DNA of 43,006 nucleotides from Cytophagales bacterium (GTDB lineage Bacteria > Bacteroidota > Bacteroidia > Cytophagales > 172606-1): the NCBI GenBank assembly GCA_030448185.1, contig JAUJNL010000054.1:1-43006 (forward strand), written 5' to 3'. The notes below the pieces were generated by a model, which saw nothing but the letters and a program-made list of their open reading frames with translations, ran no database searches and was not told the origin of the DNA. Shown one piece after another: positions 11,605 to 21,612 of the stretch. The stretch's first letter is position 1. Every line of letters begins with the position of its first letter. The position numbers and the translations under genes are program-made.

Positions 11605-12528
11605 TCAATTAGACCGGATGATAAAGGTGATGGTACCCGTTGAAACCGGAGCCGGGGAGGCATTATCGGAGGTAGCCTCAAAACTGGTCCCGTAAATCTG
11701 TTTTTTATAAAAAGCGGCTATATCAGTGCTTACAGTAGCCTCTAATTTTCTCACATTTATCATCTTACCGGTATCATCTAGCTTCTACTGTAATACGATT
11801 TTACCGATTTCATCGTACGTGTCTTTTTCCCGCTGTATATAGCTGGGCCGCCATCCCCTAATAGAATAAGCGGGGCCATTTCCACCACCCGTACCGGGTG
11901 TACCTGAATAGTTTTTGGCGCCCATAATTCCCCGGGGATCGCCCTTATCCCCTACTTTACCCGCATCGTCGCCATTGTTATTGCCGGCTACTTTATCGCT
12001 GGTTCCGTCATTTAAGCCACCCGCCCCGTTTTTCTTGGTAAAAAGGGCGTTTGGGTTCACACTGGGTTTTTCGGGTTCTGCTTTTTTCTCCTCGGCAGGT
12101 TGGGGGGACGTCACGGGTGGGGCCGGCTCCGTTTTCTTCAAAACCGGACGTTCGATTTTAGGCGGTTCTTTCATCTCCACCGGGCTTTCTTCATCATTAG
12201 CCGTCAGCGGAGGCTCTTCCTTTACGGGTTCCGGTGGGGATGGCTGGCTTTCCTCCCTGGGTTTGGGCTCGGACTCCTCCGGCGCACCGGCCCGGGCATC
12301 GGGATTAGGCGGATTGGTATTAGCCGGAGCCAGCGAACGGACTTCGCCACTCCCTACGTCATCCACCCCAAAATCTACTTCCACGCCGTACATAGTCATG
12401 GTGAGCGGCGGATCAGGGGGCCGGAATACGACCAGAAAAACCAGTATAGCCAGAACGGCAGCATGAACTCCCACAGAGATAAAGAATGCCTTCCGGCGGT
12501 TGCGGGAATCAATTTCACTGCTTAACAT
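11605..12528 (-). CDS. tonB: TonB family energy transducer, interrupted by an in-frame TAG
   Basis: TonB spans the periplasm and passes proton-motive energy from ExbB/ExbD to outer-membrane receptors. The protein starts at 12528 with a short cytoplasmic head and one membrane helix (about 19-38, ISVGVHAAVLAILVFLVVF). A long Pro/Glu/Lys-rich periplasmic linker and a Gly/Asn-rich section follow. The C-terminal region begins at SYIQREKDTYDEIGKIVLQ. A TAG codon (11785-11787) stops the frame there, yet the same frame continues with TonB-C-like sequence (KLDDTGKMINVRKLEATV...) to TGA at 11605. Reading GTA in place of TAG would give one protein of about 307 residues. ExbB and ExbD are not adjacent. 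folC lies downstream beyond the palindromic element, an order seen in related genomes. Confidence 0.8.
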
Positions 12529-12572
12529 AACGTAGTAGTGTTAAAATTTTAATCTACTTTTCCTTATACGAA

Positions 12573-12605
12573 AAATTCCAAAATCCTTAGCGAATTCTGG
12601 AATTT
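12573..12605. terminator. Possible terminator hairpin between the SPOR gene and tonB
   Basis: An 8-bp inverted repeat, AAATTCCA (12573-12580) with TGGAATTT (12598-12605), sits in the 116-base gap downstream of the SPOR gene. The stem is AT-rich and the loop is 17 bases, so it is a weak terminator at best. Confidence 0.3.
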
Positions 12606-12644
12606 CCTATTGAATAACGAATTAAAACGAGTTTTAGTCAGTGC

Positions 12645-13895
12645 TTAAAACTTTAATACCCAGACTGCATTGCCATACTCAGCCTTCATTTCCTGGGCCT
12701 TAGCGGCGGCCTCCGGCTGATTATCGAAATCAGTGGCGGAAACCTTATGCAATCCTTGGTTGTCGGGCCGGATTACCCTTGCAGTAGTATACCCTTTCCG
12801 GCTTAATGCTTTTTTCAATTTGAAAGCATTTTTTTCTACGCCAAAACCTCCTACAATTACATAGTAGCGTTGTACGGCCCCTGCTGTGGTTAAAACCGCA
12901 TCTACCGCCGCAGTAGGCGTAGATAATACGTTTGTTCCCGTTTTGCGTTCTTTTGCCTCCGGACTGACTTTCTTCACCGCTCCCTTAACTTCTTCCCCTT
13001 CCCGGCCGTCATTGGAAACGAGTCTGGTTTCTTGCTGAGCAGCTTCAGGGGCTACCGGAGATGGGGTAAAAGTCTCAGGCTGCGGACTGCTTACAGTTGC
13101 CTCATCCGTAAACGATGTCTCGTCTGCTCCGGAAAAAGCAGGCTGATAGCGGGTAGAATCAACCAAAGTATGATAGGGATCAGCATTCAGCAAAGAGTCA
13201 TCAGCCGTAATTTCCTCATCTATGCCCGTAAAAGGATTAAGGCTGCTCAACTGGCTATTGCCATTGCCCAACAGGAAATAACCGGAACCGAACGAAACCA
13301 CTACGGCGGCTACAATTACTGCCAGCCAAGGAGCGTTACGTTTTTGCCTTTTTACCTCCCGGAATACAACGGGTGATTCGTCATCCGGGGCATTATCAAC
13401 GGGACTTACTGGCGCGACTACCGGGCTTACCACTGCCGGACGGTCCTTCAGGCGCATCCGCTGCAGGGCGGGAGCCCGCTCTACCGGACGGTTAATCAAC
13501 TCAGGCAGTCCAAAGCTCTCACTCAGGTAGTTAACGCGATTAAACGCCTCAAACTGAAGGCGTTGTTCAATATTGAGAGATAAAATTCCAATCTCCTCGA
13601 ATAAGTATTTTTGATTACGCCGGATTTCTTGCTCAACGTACGCCGCAAACTCACTTACCATGCGGGTAGCCTCCTCATGACTCACATGCTCCCCCTTGGC
13701 TACGTGGCTGGTCAGCAGGCCGTCATTCAGCTTCAGTAATTCGTTGAATGCTATCTCCTTGGAAGGTGGCAGAAAAGTGTGCCGTATGGGATGTACAGCT
13801 GCACTTACATAATGGGCAATGAATCCACCTAGTTCGGGAATCACTACGCAATCATGCTCATACAATAAATTCCGGATATACTTTTCAACTATCAT
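12645..13895 (-). CDS. SPOR domain protein with N-terminal CCDC81-type HU domains
   Basis: The 416-residue protein has three parts. Residues 1-140 (MIVEKYIRNLLYEHDCVVIP, GGFIAHYV, FNELLKLNDGLLTSHVA) match the paired HU-CCDC81 bacterial domains. A single membrane helix follows (about 190-210, WLAVIVAAVVVSFGSGYFLLG). After a low-complexity periplasmic linker, residues 341-416 form a SPOR domain (YYVIVGGFGVEKNAF ... KVSATDFDN ... GNAVWVLKF). SPOR domains bind septal peptidoglycan stripped of stem peptides. The cytoplasmic HU-like part might bind DNA or protein, so this could link nucleoid and division site. That link is inference. It is followed three bases after its start codon by the end of the barrel gene, which argues for one operon. 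Confidence 0.87.
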   Translation of the reverse strand: MIVEKYIRNLLYEHDCVVIPELGGFIAHYVSAAVHPIRHTFLPPSKEIAFNELLKLNDGLLTSHVAKGEHVSHEEATRMVSEFAAYVEQEIRRNQKYLFEEIGILSLNIEQRLQFEAFNRVNYLSESFGLPELINRPVERAPALQRMRLKDRPAVVSPVVAPVSPVDNAPDDESPVVFREVKRQKRNAPWLAVIVAAVVVSFGSGYFLLGNGNSQLSSLNPFTGIDEEITADDSLLNADPYHTLVDSTRYQPAFSGADETSFTDEATVSSPQPETFTPSPVAPEAAQQETRLVSNDGREGEEVKGAVKKVSPEAKERKTGTNVLSTPTAAVDAVLTTAGAVQRYYVIVGGFGVEKNAFKLKKALSRKGYTTARVIRPDNQGLHKVSATDFDNQPEAAAKAQEMKAEYGNAVWVLKF

Positions 13896-13898
13896 AGC

Positions 13899-15626
13899 TT
13901 AGAATGAATAACTTCCCCCAATCATGAAGGTAAATCCACGGGTGGGATAATGCAAAAATCGCTGATATTTTTTATTCAGCACATTATTGAGCGAAATATA
14001 TGCACCAATTTTATCAGAAACCGCATAATCCACTTTAAAATTCAGATCCACTATCGGATCCAACTCCTTCTTCCGGTCGGTGAGGTTATCCCTGATGAAA
14101 ACACCCCCGGTCCGGTAGGTCTGGGTAGCGATAATACCGCCAAGGTAGTAAATTTCAGTATTAAATGAGAGTTTTTGATTTAAATTATATTTCCCAAGTA
14201 AGGAAGCAGTAAATGTGGGACGGTGCCAGGCTTGGGTAACATTACGGGTGCTGTAGTTAAAATAGTCTGCTTTCACTGCCAGGCGGAATTTCTCAGCGGC
14301 ATTGTAGGCGAGTTCGCCGGAAAAATTAAGCACGTTGGTAAAATCCGGGTCGTAGAGAAGGGTAAATTTTGTCGTATCCCGGGCACTATTGGTATAGAAA
14401 TACAGGTTTTTATACCCGGAATATCCCATTCTTACCGCAAAGCCGAGGTTACCTCCCAAGCGACCTTTCAAGCCTCCGTATAATTCCCTGGCTTTTTGCG
14501 TATTCACCAGGGGGAGTTTGGGGGCAAGCCACGGATTTTCATCGACCAATAAGCGTAAAGAAGTCCGCTGAATATCGCCATCAATACCCGCAAACACCGA
14601 AAAACCTTCCGTAAAGGCAAAACTAACTTCTCCTACCGGAAACAGGTTAATGGCCGGATTGCTGCCCAGGCTGTCATTCTGATAAACGACATTGATCCCC
14701 CCCCATATCGTTAATTTATCTCCATTGCTGTACTGCACCCGGGGCTTGATCCGGAAGAGGTTACGGTTGGCCGAATACACATTTTTTACCCGGGTCAGGT
14801 AGAGATCGGCGTTGGCTAAGGCACTCAACTGGTCAGTAAGGGCATATTTGAGATCCAGATTGGTACTGAACTCAAATTCATTGGCTTTATAGTTGTCTGA
14901 GAGGTTAAAGGCGTTAATATTCAGCTTATAATCCAGCGGTGAATCGGAGAGGTTATTGGCAAAGGAGGTCTTGAAGGAGAATGTATTAAATACCTGTTTG
15001 ATCGCCTTCCGGCTTTCGTTGTCCCGATCTACGGTGCCCGGCCGGTAGCCGTAGAAATAGTATTTTTCGCGGTTAAACCCAATACTTGCCCCGGCCGTAA
15101 TTCCGCCGGCAAAGTACTTCCCGTACAGATCGATTGCGTCTTCATTGGTACCTGAATTGGCCTTATCCACCGGTCCGGTCCGGAAGGAAAGGTGTTTGGC
15201 ATGGGCCCCAAAGCTATAATCCGTGTTTTGCGTGGAATTAAGCCATCCTTCACCGTATAAACCACCGTACATTCCCACACCGGCCTTCAGGTAATTGCCA
15301 TGTTGTTCGGGCTGCGTTTCGGCCGGCATCTGTAATACGCGGAACTTCGGATTCAGATCCGTTAGTTTAGCATTAAAGTCACTCAGTTGGTAAGGTTGCA
15401 AAGCCGGGGCTACTTTTACCGCCGTAGCCGGAATTTTTTCAAAATTACGGTCTGCTTCCGGCAGGGTAATGGCGCGGTTTTTCTCAATTACTACTTCGGC
15501 ATCTTCAATTTCACCAGTTTTCCTCTGGGGTTTGGTAGGCTGGGCCCAGCCCGATTGGATTAAGAATAACAGGCAAATCCCAAGTAGATACACAATTACC
15601 GGTGGTGCGGTTACCCTATTTCGCAT
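13899..15626 (-). CDS. TonB-dependent-receptor-like outer-membrane beta-barrel protein
   Basis: A start at 15626 (MRNRVTAPPVIVYLL) gives a good signal peptide ending SGWAQ. An upstream in-frame ATG at 15713 would place it before the hydrophobic segment and is less likely. The mature protein of about 550 residues is dense in alternating aromatic/polar strands (for example YLKAGVGMYGGLYGEGWLNS, KYYFYGYRPG). It ends in a barrel-type C-terminus with aromatic final residue (YISLNNVLNKKYQRFLHYP ... IGGSYSF). A plug domain or TonB box is not evident, so it may be a TonB-receptor-like barrel without transport. It lies between the TPR gene (its upstream start overlaps that gene's end region) and the SPOR gene, suggesting a joint role in envelope assembly or division. 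Confidence 0.82.
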   Translation of the reverse strand: MRNRVTAPPVIVYLLGICLLFLIQSGWAQPTKPQRKTGEIEDAEVVIEKNRAITLPEADRNFEKIPATAVKVAPALQPYQLSDFNAKLTDLNPKFRVLQMPAETQPEQHGNYLKAGVGMYGGLYGEGWLNSTQNTDYSFGAHAKHLSFRTGPVDKANSGTNEDAIDLYGKYFAGGITAGASIGFNREKYYFYGYRPGTVDRDNESRKAIKQVFNTFSFKTSFANNLSDSPLDYKLNINAFNLSDNYKANEFEFSTNLDLKYALTDQLSALANADLYLTRVKNVYSANRNLFRIKPRVQYSNGDKLTIWGGINVVYQNDSLGSNPAINLFPVGEVSFAFTEGFSVFAGIDGDIQRTSLRLLVDENPWLAPKLPLVNTQKARELYGGLKGRLGGNLGFAVRMGYSGYKNLYFYTNSARDTTKFTLLYDPDFTNVLNFSGELAYNAAEKFRLAVKADYFNYSTRNVTQAWHRPTFTASLLGKYNLNQKLSFNTEIYYLGGIIATQTYRTGGVFIRDNLTDRKKELDPIVDLNFKVDYAVSDKIGAYISLNNVLNKKYQRFLHYPTRGFTFMIGGSYSF

Positions 15627-15715
15627 GAAAAAGATTTTTGAATGATTGCTGAATAATTTTTTCCCAAGGGCGTAAGCATTCCTGCTGCGCCGCTGACGAC
15701 TACGGATCATCAACC

Positions 15716-18700
15716 TTACTTGCTGCCGTTGGCGCTGGTCTTGTTACCTGACGAACCCGCCGGAGTCTTACTTTCAATTTCCTTCAGTTTCGCCCGGGCC
15801 TCGGCTACAATTTCTTTGTCTTCGGCGTTCTCAATAATGGATTGCAGCGTAGCCTTGGCTTGATACACTTCATCCAGGGCCATGTAATTGTCAGAAATAA
15901 GCAAAAAGGCTTTACCGCGCCATTTTTCGAAAGAACCATAGTTCTGGTTCACCTGGAACAGTGACTCCAGCGACTGCTTATACTGTTTCTGCTTATACTG
16001 CGCCTCGCCAATCAGGTACTGGGCCTCCGCACCGTATTCATCCTGGGCAGCATTGACCGTTTTCAGGAATTCGTCGGTTGCTTTATTATAATCACCCTGC
16101 GCATAATAGGTTTTACCTACCGTAAGCATGGCCCGGTTAACCGTATTGGGGGCCGCACTGCCCAGGCTCACTACCTGAGAGGCAAAGTAGCGGGTCGAAT
16201 CGGCATTATTGAGTCCGTAGTAGGCGTCCATGAGTCCCAGCAGCGCGGTGCTCTGCTCCTTTTTGGAACGGGCACTGTCGAGCATAGTACGGTAATAATT
16301 GACCGCGGCGGGATAATTCTTGGCATTCAGTTCCAGTTCGGCCATGCGACTAACGGCCCGGCTTACAAACTGGCTTTTACCTTCGCTGATCACTTGCCCG
16401 TAGTGCTGCACGGCATTAGGACGGTCGCCCTGCCGGAAGTAGGAATCAGCGATATAATAGCGGGCATCGAACCCCTGACTGCTATTGGGGTATTGTTGCA
16501 GGTACTTGGTGAATGCCTGCACCGCCTGCCCGTACTTTTCGTTGAAGTAGAGTGATTTAGCTGCCTCAAATTCAACGTTTTCCACCGACTGATCATTGGG
16601 ATTAGCCTGCCGGTATTTGGCTAAATAGTCACTTAATTCCTCGGTGCGGCCCGCATGGGCCAGCGTCTCCTGCAAGCCTAAAATAGCACTATTGGCTACT
16701 TTGCTGTTCGGGTATTTATCCAGAATGGTTTTATAATCAGCCGCCGCTTCCGTATACTTCTGTACGTTGTTATACGCCAGAGCCCGTTTTTCCAGGGCGT
16801 AGGGCACCAGCGAACTGTTAGGCATCTGGGTAATAAGCCGGGTAAACCCGGCAATGGCCGGAGAATAGTTATTTTTTTCAAAATCTACCACGGCCCGTTG
16901 ATACAGGGCATTATCGGCGTAGCGCGAATTGGCGTTCTGCGCGGCTACTTTGTCCAATGTAGTCCGGGCTTCCTCGTCGCGTCCCAGCAGTCCCAGAATG
17001 GTTCCTTTCTGGAAGTAAGCATAATCTTTCTCCGCTGCATTCTGGGCGATGGCTTCATCATAGTACTTAATCGCCGTATTGTAATCCTTGCTTACGTAAT
17101 AGCAGTCAGCCAGCCGGATCAGGGCATCGGTATAATTGGCCTTATTGCCCGTCATTTTCATGGCTTCCGCGTAGTCCCGGAAGTGGGTCATGGCTTTATC
17201 GTACTCCTTGTTGTTGTAGTACGCATAGCCAATGCCGTAACGGCCCTTCATGAAATATTCCGTGTTTTTGGCATCAGCCTCCCGGAATACTTTGGCGTAC
17301 TGGTTGATTGCCTCCGGATACTGACGGTTCACTGAATAGGCTTCGCCCATCCAGAAATGGGCCGCCGTACGGAGGTTTTTATCCTGCGGGTACTGTAATG
17401 ACTTCTCGAAATAAGGGATTGCTTCCGTGTATTGGTCCTTATTAAACAGCTCAGCCCCCCGGTTGAAGGTTACCCGCTGGTAAGCCGCTTCAATTCGCGG
17501 GGTCCGGTTCTTAATCTGCTCGATATGCGCAATGGCTTCCTGGTAGTTATTAGAGCTCAGGTAAGATTCTCCCAGCAGTTCATTGGCTTCGGCCTCGTGC
17601 CGGCTGCCAGGATACGTTTGGTTGAACTCCTTCAACGCGGCAGTAGCCTGAACCGAATTTCCGGATTCGTAACTAGCCTTAGCGTATTGAAAGGCGGCGT
17701 CTTCGGCCAGTCCCTTGTTAAATTTAGCCTTCCGGGCCTGATCAAAAGCACTTAAAGCAAACGTTTTATTGCCAGTCTGTAAGTAGCTAGCTCCCAGATA
17801 ATAAGCTGCGTACTGCGACAAGCTGTCCTTGGTGGCAGCGGCGGCAATCTTCAGATGATCCACCGCTCCTTTGTAATCCGCGGTTTTATATTGCGAATAC
17901 CCCATCCGGTAGGCGACATCCGCTGCCGGACGGGACCGGCTTTTCCCGATTGCTTCTTTAAAGAACTGAACGGCTTCCGGGTAATTGCCCAGCCGGTAAT
18001 TGGCTTCGGCAATCAGCAGGTATACTTCATCCGCATTCCGGACGTCTTTACTGTGAGTGACCGTTTTGGCATACTGTATCAATTCATCGTACTTTCCTTG
18101 CTTGTAGTAGACGTTGACGACCATGTACGGCACCAGCGGGGCGTATTCAGGCTCTTAGCCGCTTTCCGCAAATCCGCCAAGGCCTGATCGTACTGTCCGT
18201 TGCGGTACTCGATATAACCGGCGTAGTAGCTGGCCGGATAGGTATATTTGTTTTCGGTACGTTTAAGTTCATTGAATACCGGCCCGGCCTCCTTGAACTG
18301 CTGCTTCGAGAAATAAGCGTATCGAGTTTAAACTGGGCTTCTGCGGCCTGCTCCCGGCTAAGCCCATTCATATTCGCTTTCTTCAGATAGTTGATGGCTT
18401 ATCGTAATTCTTCTGGTTGGCGTAATACACCCCGAGTTCATAATAGGCCGACAGGGCTTTGGGATGGTCGGGATGATTGGCAATGAACCGTTCGATCATG
18501 GCTTCTGCATCGCCATTATTCAGATATAGCCCGGTGATGGCCACGTAATATGTGGGCATCTACCGTCCGCATATCATTTCTCCCCAGACTGACATATTCC
18601 TGAAAAGCTTTCTGAGAGGCGCCGTATTTGCCCCGGTCAAACAGTTCCTGGGCGTCCCGGAAAGCCTTGTCATCGGTTGTATAAACCAGGGTAGTCTGGG

Positions 18701-18775
18701 CTTGTACGGATAAAGAATACAGCAGAAAAAAACGGGCCAGAGAAACCGCCCGAAACTTGCACGTCGCCTTGGCAT
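15716..18775 (-). CDS. Large tetratricopeptide-repeat protein, frameshifted at its 5' end
   Basis: It starts at ATG 18775 with an exported N-terminus (RFFLLYSLSVQAQ) after one frame correction. Downstream, 805 codons are intact, with more than twenty TPR units in which A/G-Y/F spacing recurs every ~34 residues (for example KYDELIQYAKTV, NYPEAVQFFKEAI, QYTEAIPYFEKSL). The terminus is Lys/Ser-rich. Breaks lie near 18725, 18553, 18399, 18320 and 18155. After each, the protein continues in another frame with TPR-like sequence, most breaks being a single missing base. The corrected length is about 1020 residues. Such periplasmic TPR arrays act as scaffolds, comparable in role to BamD or YbgF-type proteins. 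It leads the barrel/SPOR cluster and has a candidate promoter upstream. Confidence 0.85.
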
Positions 18776-18811
18776 CCGAAGCAGTGGGTTGAGGTGTTTT
18801 GTTTAGAAACT

Positions 18812-18819
18812 CAAAAATA
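18812..18819 (-). promoter_or_regulatory. Candidate -7 box for the TPR/barrel/SPOR operon
   Basis: On the minus strand this reads TATTTTTG, an exact TAnnTTTG -7 box, 37 bases before the TPR start codon. No clear -33 TTG was found at the expected distance, so the call is tentative. Confidence 0.35.
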
Positions 18820-18861
18820 GAAAGAAAATTGTGCCCGTTGGGGAATCGGAGAAGTTAATTT

Positions 18862-19111
18862 GCGATGTCAGATGTTCGATTGGCGATGTTCGATGTTATT
18901 TGAAAGTCGCTTGCCTTTGGCGAGGGGCGACTCTAACGCGGCGTCCCGCCGACGAAAAGGGCATTGGCAGGATGTTTGTTGCAAAACAGCACTTCCGGAC
19001 AAACGGGCCGGAAGCCCTACGATAGTCGTCACTGGCAGAGCCAAGCGACTATCATCTGTTGAAAGGAAAGTCATTTTATCTTCCCCTTTGACCATCGACA
19101 ATCGTCTATTT
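18862..19111. repeat. Repeat-rich intergenic block: inverted heptad arrays around hairpins
   Basis: The 330-base gap between the TPR gene and the unknown membrane gene holds no reading frame that I believe. It opens with five tandem 7-bp units of the type GCGATGT / TCGATGT (18862-18896). It closes with about three units in opposite orientation (ACCATCG, ACAATCG, 19091-19111), which run over the stop codon of the next gene. Between them are hairpins: 18905-18932 (AGTCGC / GCGACT with inner GCC-TTT-GGC), 18992-19014 (CTTCCGG / CCGGAAG) and 19021-19053 (GATAGTCG / CGACTATC). Confidence 0.7.
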
Positions 19112-20000
19112 CCCTTCCGTCTTTACATCAATAGCCCCGTCCGCTGGTGCATCGCCTTCATTAGCTGCGTCGTCCTCATCGATGTAATACGTGAAATTAA
19201 TATTTAACATTTGTTCGTAGGGAATCACCAACAAATCTCCCAGGATCTCGTAATAAAGATTCAGAGCAGTTTGCGAACGTTCGCCGGAAATGGGGAGAAC
19301 GTTTGTCCGAACACCTGTTTGTCCGTCTGTTTCTGCTTGTTCTTTCGGTGATTTGGTAGTAAGAGGGACTTCCGGCGGGCCCCCTTCATATAGATACACT
19401 TTAAGCCACCGTCGCTACCCAGTTCATAATCAGATAATATGCCTGAGTAAAGCATGCTGGCTTCCTGCAGCTACCACTACGTCTACAAATATAAAATCCA
19501 GGTGTCTGGCATCTTCCAATGTGGTATTCCCGCTGATATCCCGCATTTCCAGCACTTCACCGGTAAGCAGGTAATGCCAGAAGTTCCCGTACCGTAACCA
19601 GGGATGTTTGCGATCCCAGCCTTTACGGCGAACCAGCCGCCGCAGCAGCTGCCACCCGGCCAATCCGGCTACTGTCCAAAGCGTGAGATGATAGGCCAGA
19701 ATCCACCCCAGATCACGGCGCATAAGTTCAAAAATCGCCTCTACCACCTTATCATCTTTGGCTCCCATCAGCAGTACACCGATCCAGGTCAAACCGTACG
19801 CGGAACGGGCCAAAACGGTCGGCTACCCACATGACCAATACCTGCAGGGCAATGCTGGGAATAATTGACTGAAAAATCTGATCGGTCAGGGTGAGTTTGC
19901 TGTATTGCAGGAAAACTTTCCGGAATAATAGCTCCGGAAAAGATAAGTCCCGGTGCTACAATCAGCAACACCAGGGGACTGTGGTAAACAGGAAGTTCAA
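19106..20000 (-). CDS. Membrane protein of unknown function, frameshifted
   Basis: I do not recognise this family with certainty. The probable start is TTG at 20000. A hydrophobic first segment (PLVLLIVAPGLIFS) has the APGxIF pattern common in small Bacteroidota membrane proteins (possibly DUF6338-like). An amphipathic stretch follows (LTLTDQIFQSIIPSIALQVLVMWVADRF), then a second helix (ILAYHLTLWTVAGLAGWQLL). A soluble C-terminal domain follows (HPWLRYGNFWHYLLTGEVLEMRD ... DFIFVDVVVA) with a beta-rich tail ending KTEGK. Breaks lie near 19930, 19810, 19450 and 19390. The fragments join end to end, with no overlapping or missing domain, so this is one gene of about 295 residues. Its promoter is not obvious. 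Confidence 0.55.
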
Positions 20001-20159
20001 GGGAAAAAGATCGTTAGGTAAAAGAACGGGTTGGCACTAAACAAAAATGCCGGATAAATTATCCGACACCTGCTTAAGTCGATTTATTAAGGGGCAATCC
20101 TGGAAACCAAGGCCAGCAATAGGATTATAAGTTACTTATTGTCTCAACGTTATATTCCA

Positions 20160-20399
20160 TCAGCTCATTCGATTCTTTAAGCCGTGGAGTGCATAAGAAC
20201 TACTTCCCGGAGGTGGCTCAGGCCGTTTTCGCCCAATGGCCCCGACCCTTTTATATATCTTCTCTTTGCCATCGATGGTGACGACAATGGTATTCATTTG
20301 TGGGTTGGTGCGTTCCTCCAGCACGGCATCTATCAGCTTAACAGCCGCCTTGGGATTCTGTAAAACCCGGAATATTTCCTTAGACATGGGTGCCTTCAT
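20160..20399 (-). CDS. Small protein of unknown function
   Basis: The 79 residues (or 75 from MSKEIFR at 20387) are not recognised. The N-terminal half (IFRVLQNPKAAVKLIDAVLEER) looks like an amphipathic helix. The middle (TIVVTIDGKEKIYKRVG) looks like a two-stranded beta hairpin. The end is Pro/Ser-rich and basic. No membrane segment or signal peptide is seen. It lies on the same strand as, and 160 bases upstream of, the unknown membrane gene. The hydrophobicity pattern and start context support translation, but a chance frame cannot be excluded. Confidence 0.45.
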   Translation of the reverse strand: MKAPMSKEIFRVLQNPKAAVKLIDAVLEERTNPQMNTIVVTIDGKEKIYKRVGAIGRKRPEPPPGSSSYALHGLKNRMS

Positions 20400-20765
20400 A
20401 GGAGAAAGATGTCAAATGTGAGACGTAATGCTGTGGCCATAAATGCTATCCTTCCCTGCTGCCTGCCCGTTTGGGATAGTTCATCGAAGCCTGTCGCTAT
20501 TTACTGCTTTAAACCGTAATTGTCAACTGGAAGTTTCCGCACGGCCTTATACAAGTAAAACAAAAATCGTTAGACAACCATACCAGCCGAGTGTAAACTA
20601 CTATTTACCCACTCTGTTTTATAGTCAACTCTTGGGGCAATTAAATCAACCCAAATTACTTAACATAACTCGCCTTATCCAACAATTAGACAAGCCTTCA
20701 AAAGACCAAACTTGATTAATTATTAGTTAATTAAGTTTTATTAATTTCCTTTTGCCAAAATAATA
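20400..20765. other. Gene-free stretch between the small ORF and the barrel-like gene
   Basis: At 20407-20434 four degenerate 7-bp units resembling AGATGTG follow one another, a weak member of the heptad repeat family. The rest is AT-rich, with a TTAATTA-rich segment near 20715-20745. No credible coding frame was seen. Confidence 0.45.
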
Positions 20766-21239
20766 TCATACATCAAAAGCACTAGCCAGGCCAAAAGCTT
20801 CATCGTCACGAGCAAAAAAATAGGCTGGCGCGCCCTCTGTGCTAACACTAATTCGTCTTGCCTTAAAAAGAAATAACTCGGCCCCTAAAGGTACTCGTAA
20901 CTGAATATAATGCACCCGGTCAAACTTTCGCTTAAAATCCACTGAGGTGCCAAATCCTAGTCCAGTATAGAAAGTAAATCTGGATCTACGAAAAAATCGA
21001 TAAGTTCCATTGATTTGAGGCTGCACGATCAAGACATCTTTTGTGGTAGCCAGCATATTATTTCGAAAAATAAAGCCTATTCTAGTGGGAGGCGGAGATT
21101 TGACTACCAGGGCTATATTTCCTAAATCTACCTTGTATTTATAACCAGAGGAGGTAAATCCTGCTCCTATTCCCCATTGGGCATTTACCTCAGGCACACG
21201 GCATAAAAGCAGGACAAGTATTATCAGAAAAGACTTCAT
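20766..21239 (-). CDS. Small outer-membrane beta-barrel-like protein
   Basis: The 157-residue protein has a clear signal peptide (MKSFLIILVLLLCRVPEVNAQ). The rest is a run of amphipathic beta strands: WGIGAGFTSSGYKYKVDLG, TRIGFIFRNNM, VQPQINGTYRFF, RFTFYTGLGFGT, IQLRVPLGAELFLF. These resemble the eight-stranded OmpX/PorT-type barrels of Bacteroidota. The last residues (FGLASAFDV) are less typical than an aromatic end. The function is unknown. It is transcribed towards the small unknown ORF and stands alone. Confidence 0.65.
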   Translation of the reverse strand: MKSFLIILVLLLCRVPEVNAQWGIGAGFTSSGYKYKVDLGNIALVVKSPPPTRIGFIFRNNMLATTKDVLIVQPQINGTYRFFRRSRFTFYTGLGFGTSVDFKRKFDRVHYIQLRVPLGAELFLFKARRISVSTEGAPAYFFARDDEAFGLASAFDV

Positions 21240-21612
21240 TAGTAAGAACTATCAGAAAATTATTTAATTATGGCAGTAAAATTAAGCCTATCAAACCGGA
21301 TTGAATAGTTTTTTTAGCTTATCACTTACTTGTTTGACCTACTGCCTACTGTTTAAAACTAAGGAAAATAAATAGACTATTTGTGCTATCTAAAGATATA
21401 CCTAGTAAAATGTTATTTGTACTCCTCCCAGAAATCCCCCTCCCTTCACCCCCATTCTCCCAACCCATCCCTGCAAAATCCAATTCCCCTGCCCTTTTCC
21501 TATTTAACATAATTTTTATTATTACCACAGAACAAAGTATTCTTTTACCCGGGCTAATCACCCGTAAAGCAGGGAATTTCTTTCCGGGCCCCTACCGGCT
21601 GTCCATCTGCTA
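21240..21612. other. Gene-free stretch downstream of holA
   Basis: AT-rich DNA with a strongly pyrimidine-rich plus strand at about 21420-21500. Frames across it on either strand have composition unlike the flanking genes and no recognisable motif. The promoter of the barrel-like gene should lie near 21245-21300 but was not identified. Confidence 0.45.

Noticed and set aside
21346..21561. 71-codon minus-strand frame in the gap downstream of holA
   Set aside because: It lies in a pyrimidine-rich tract with composition unlike the genes, and no domain was seen.
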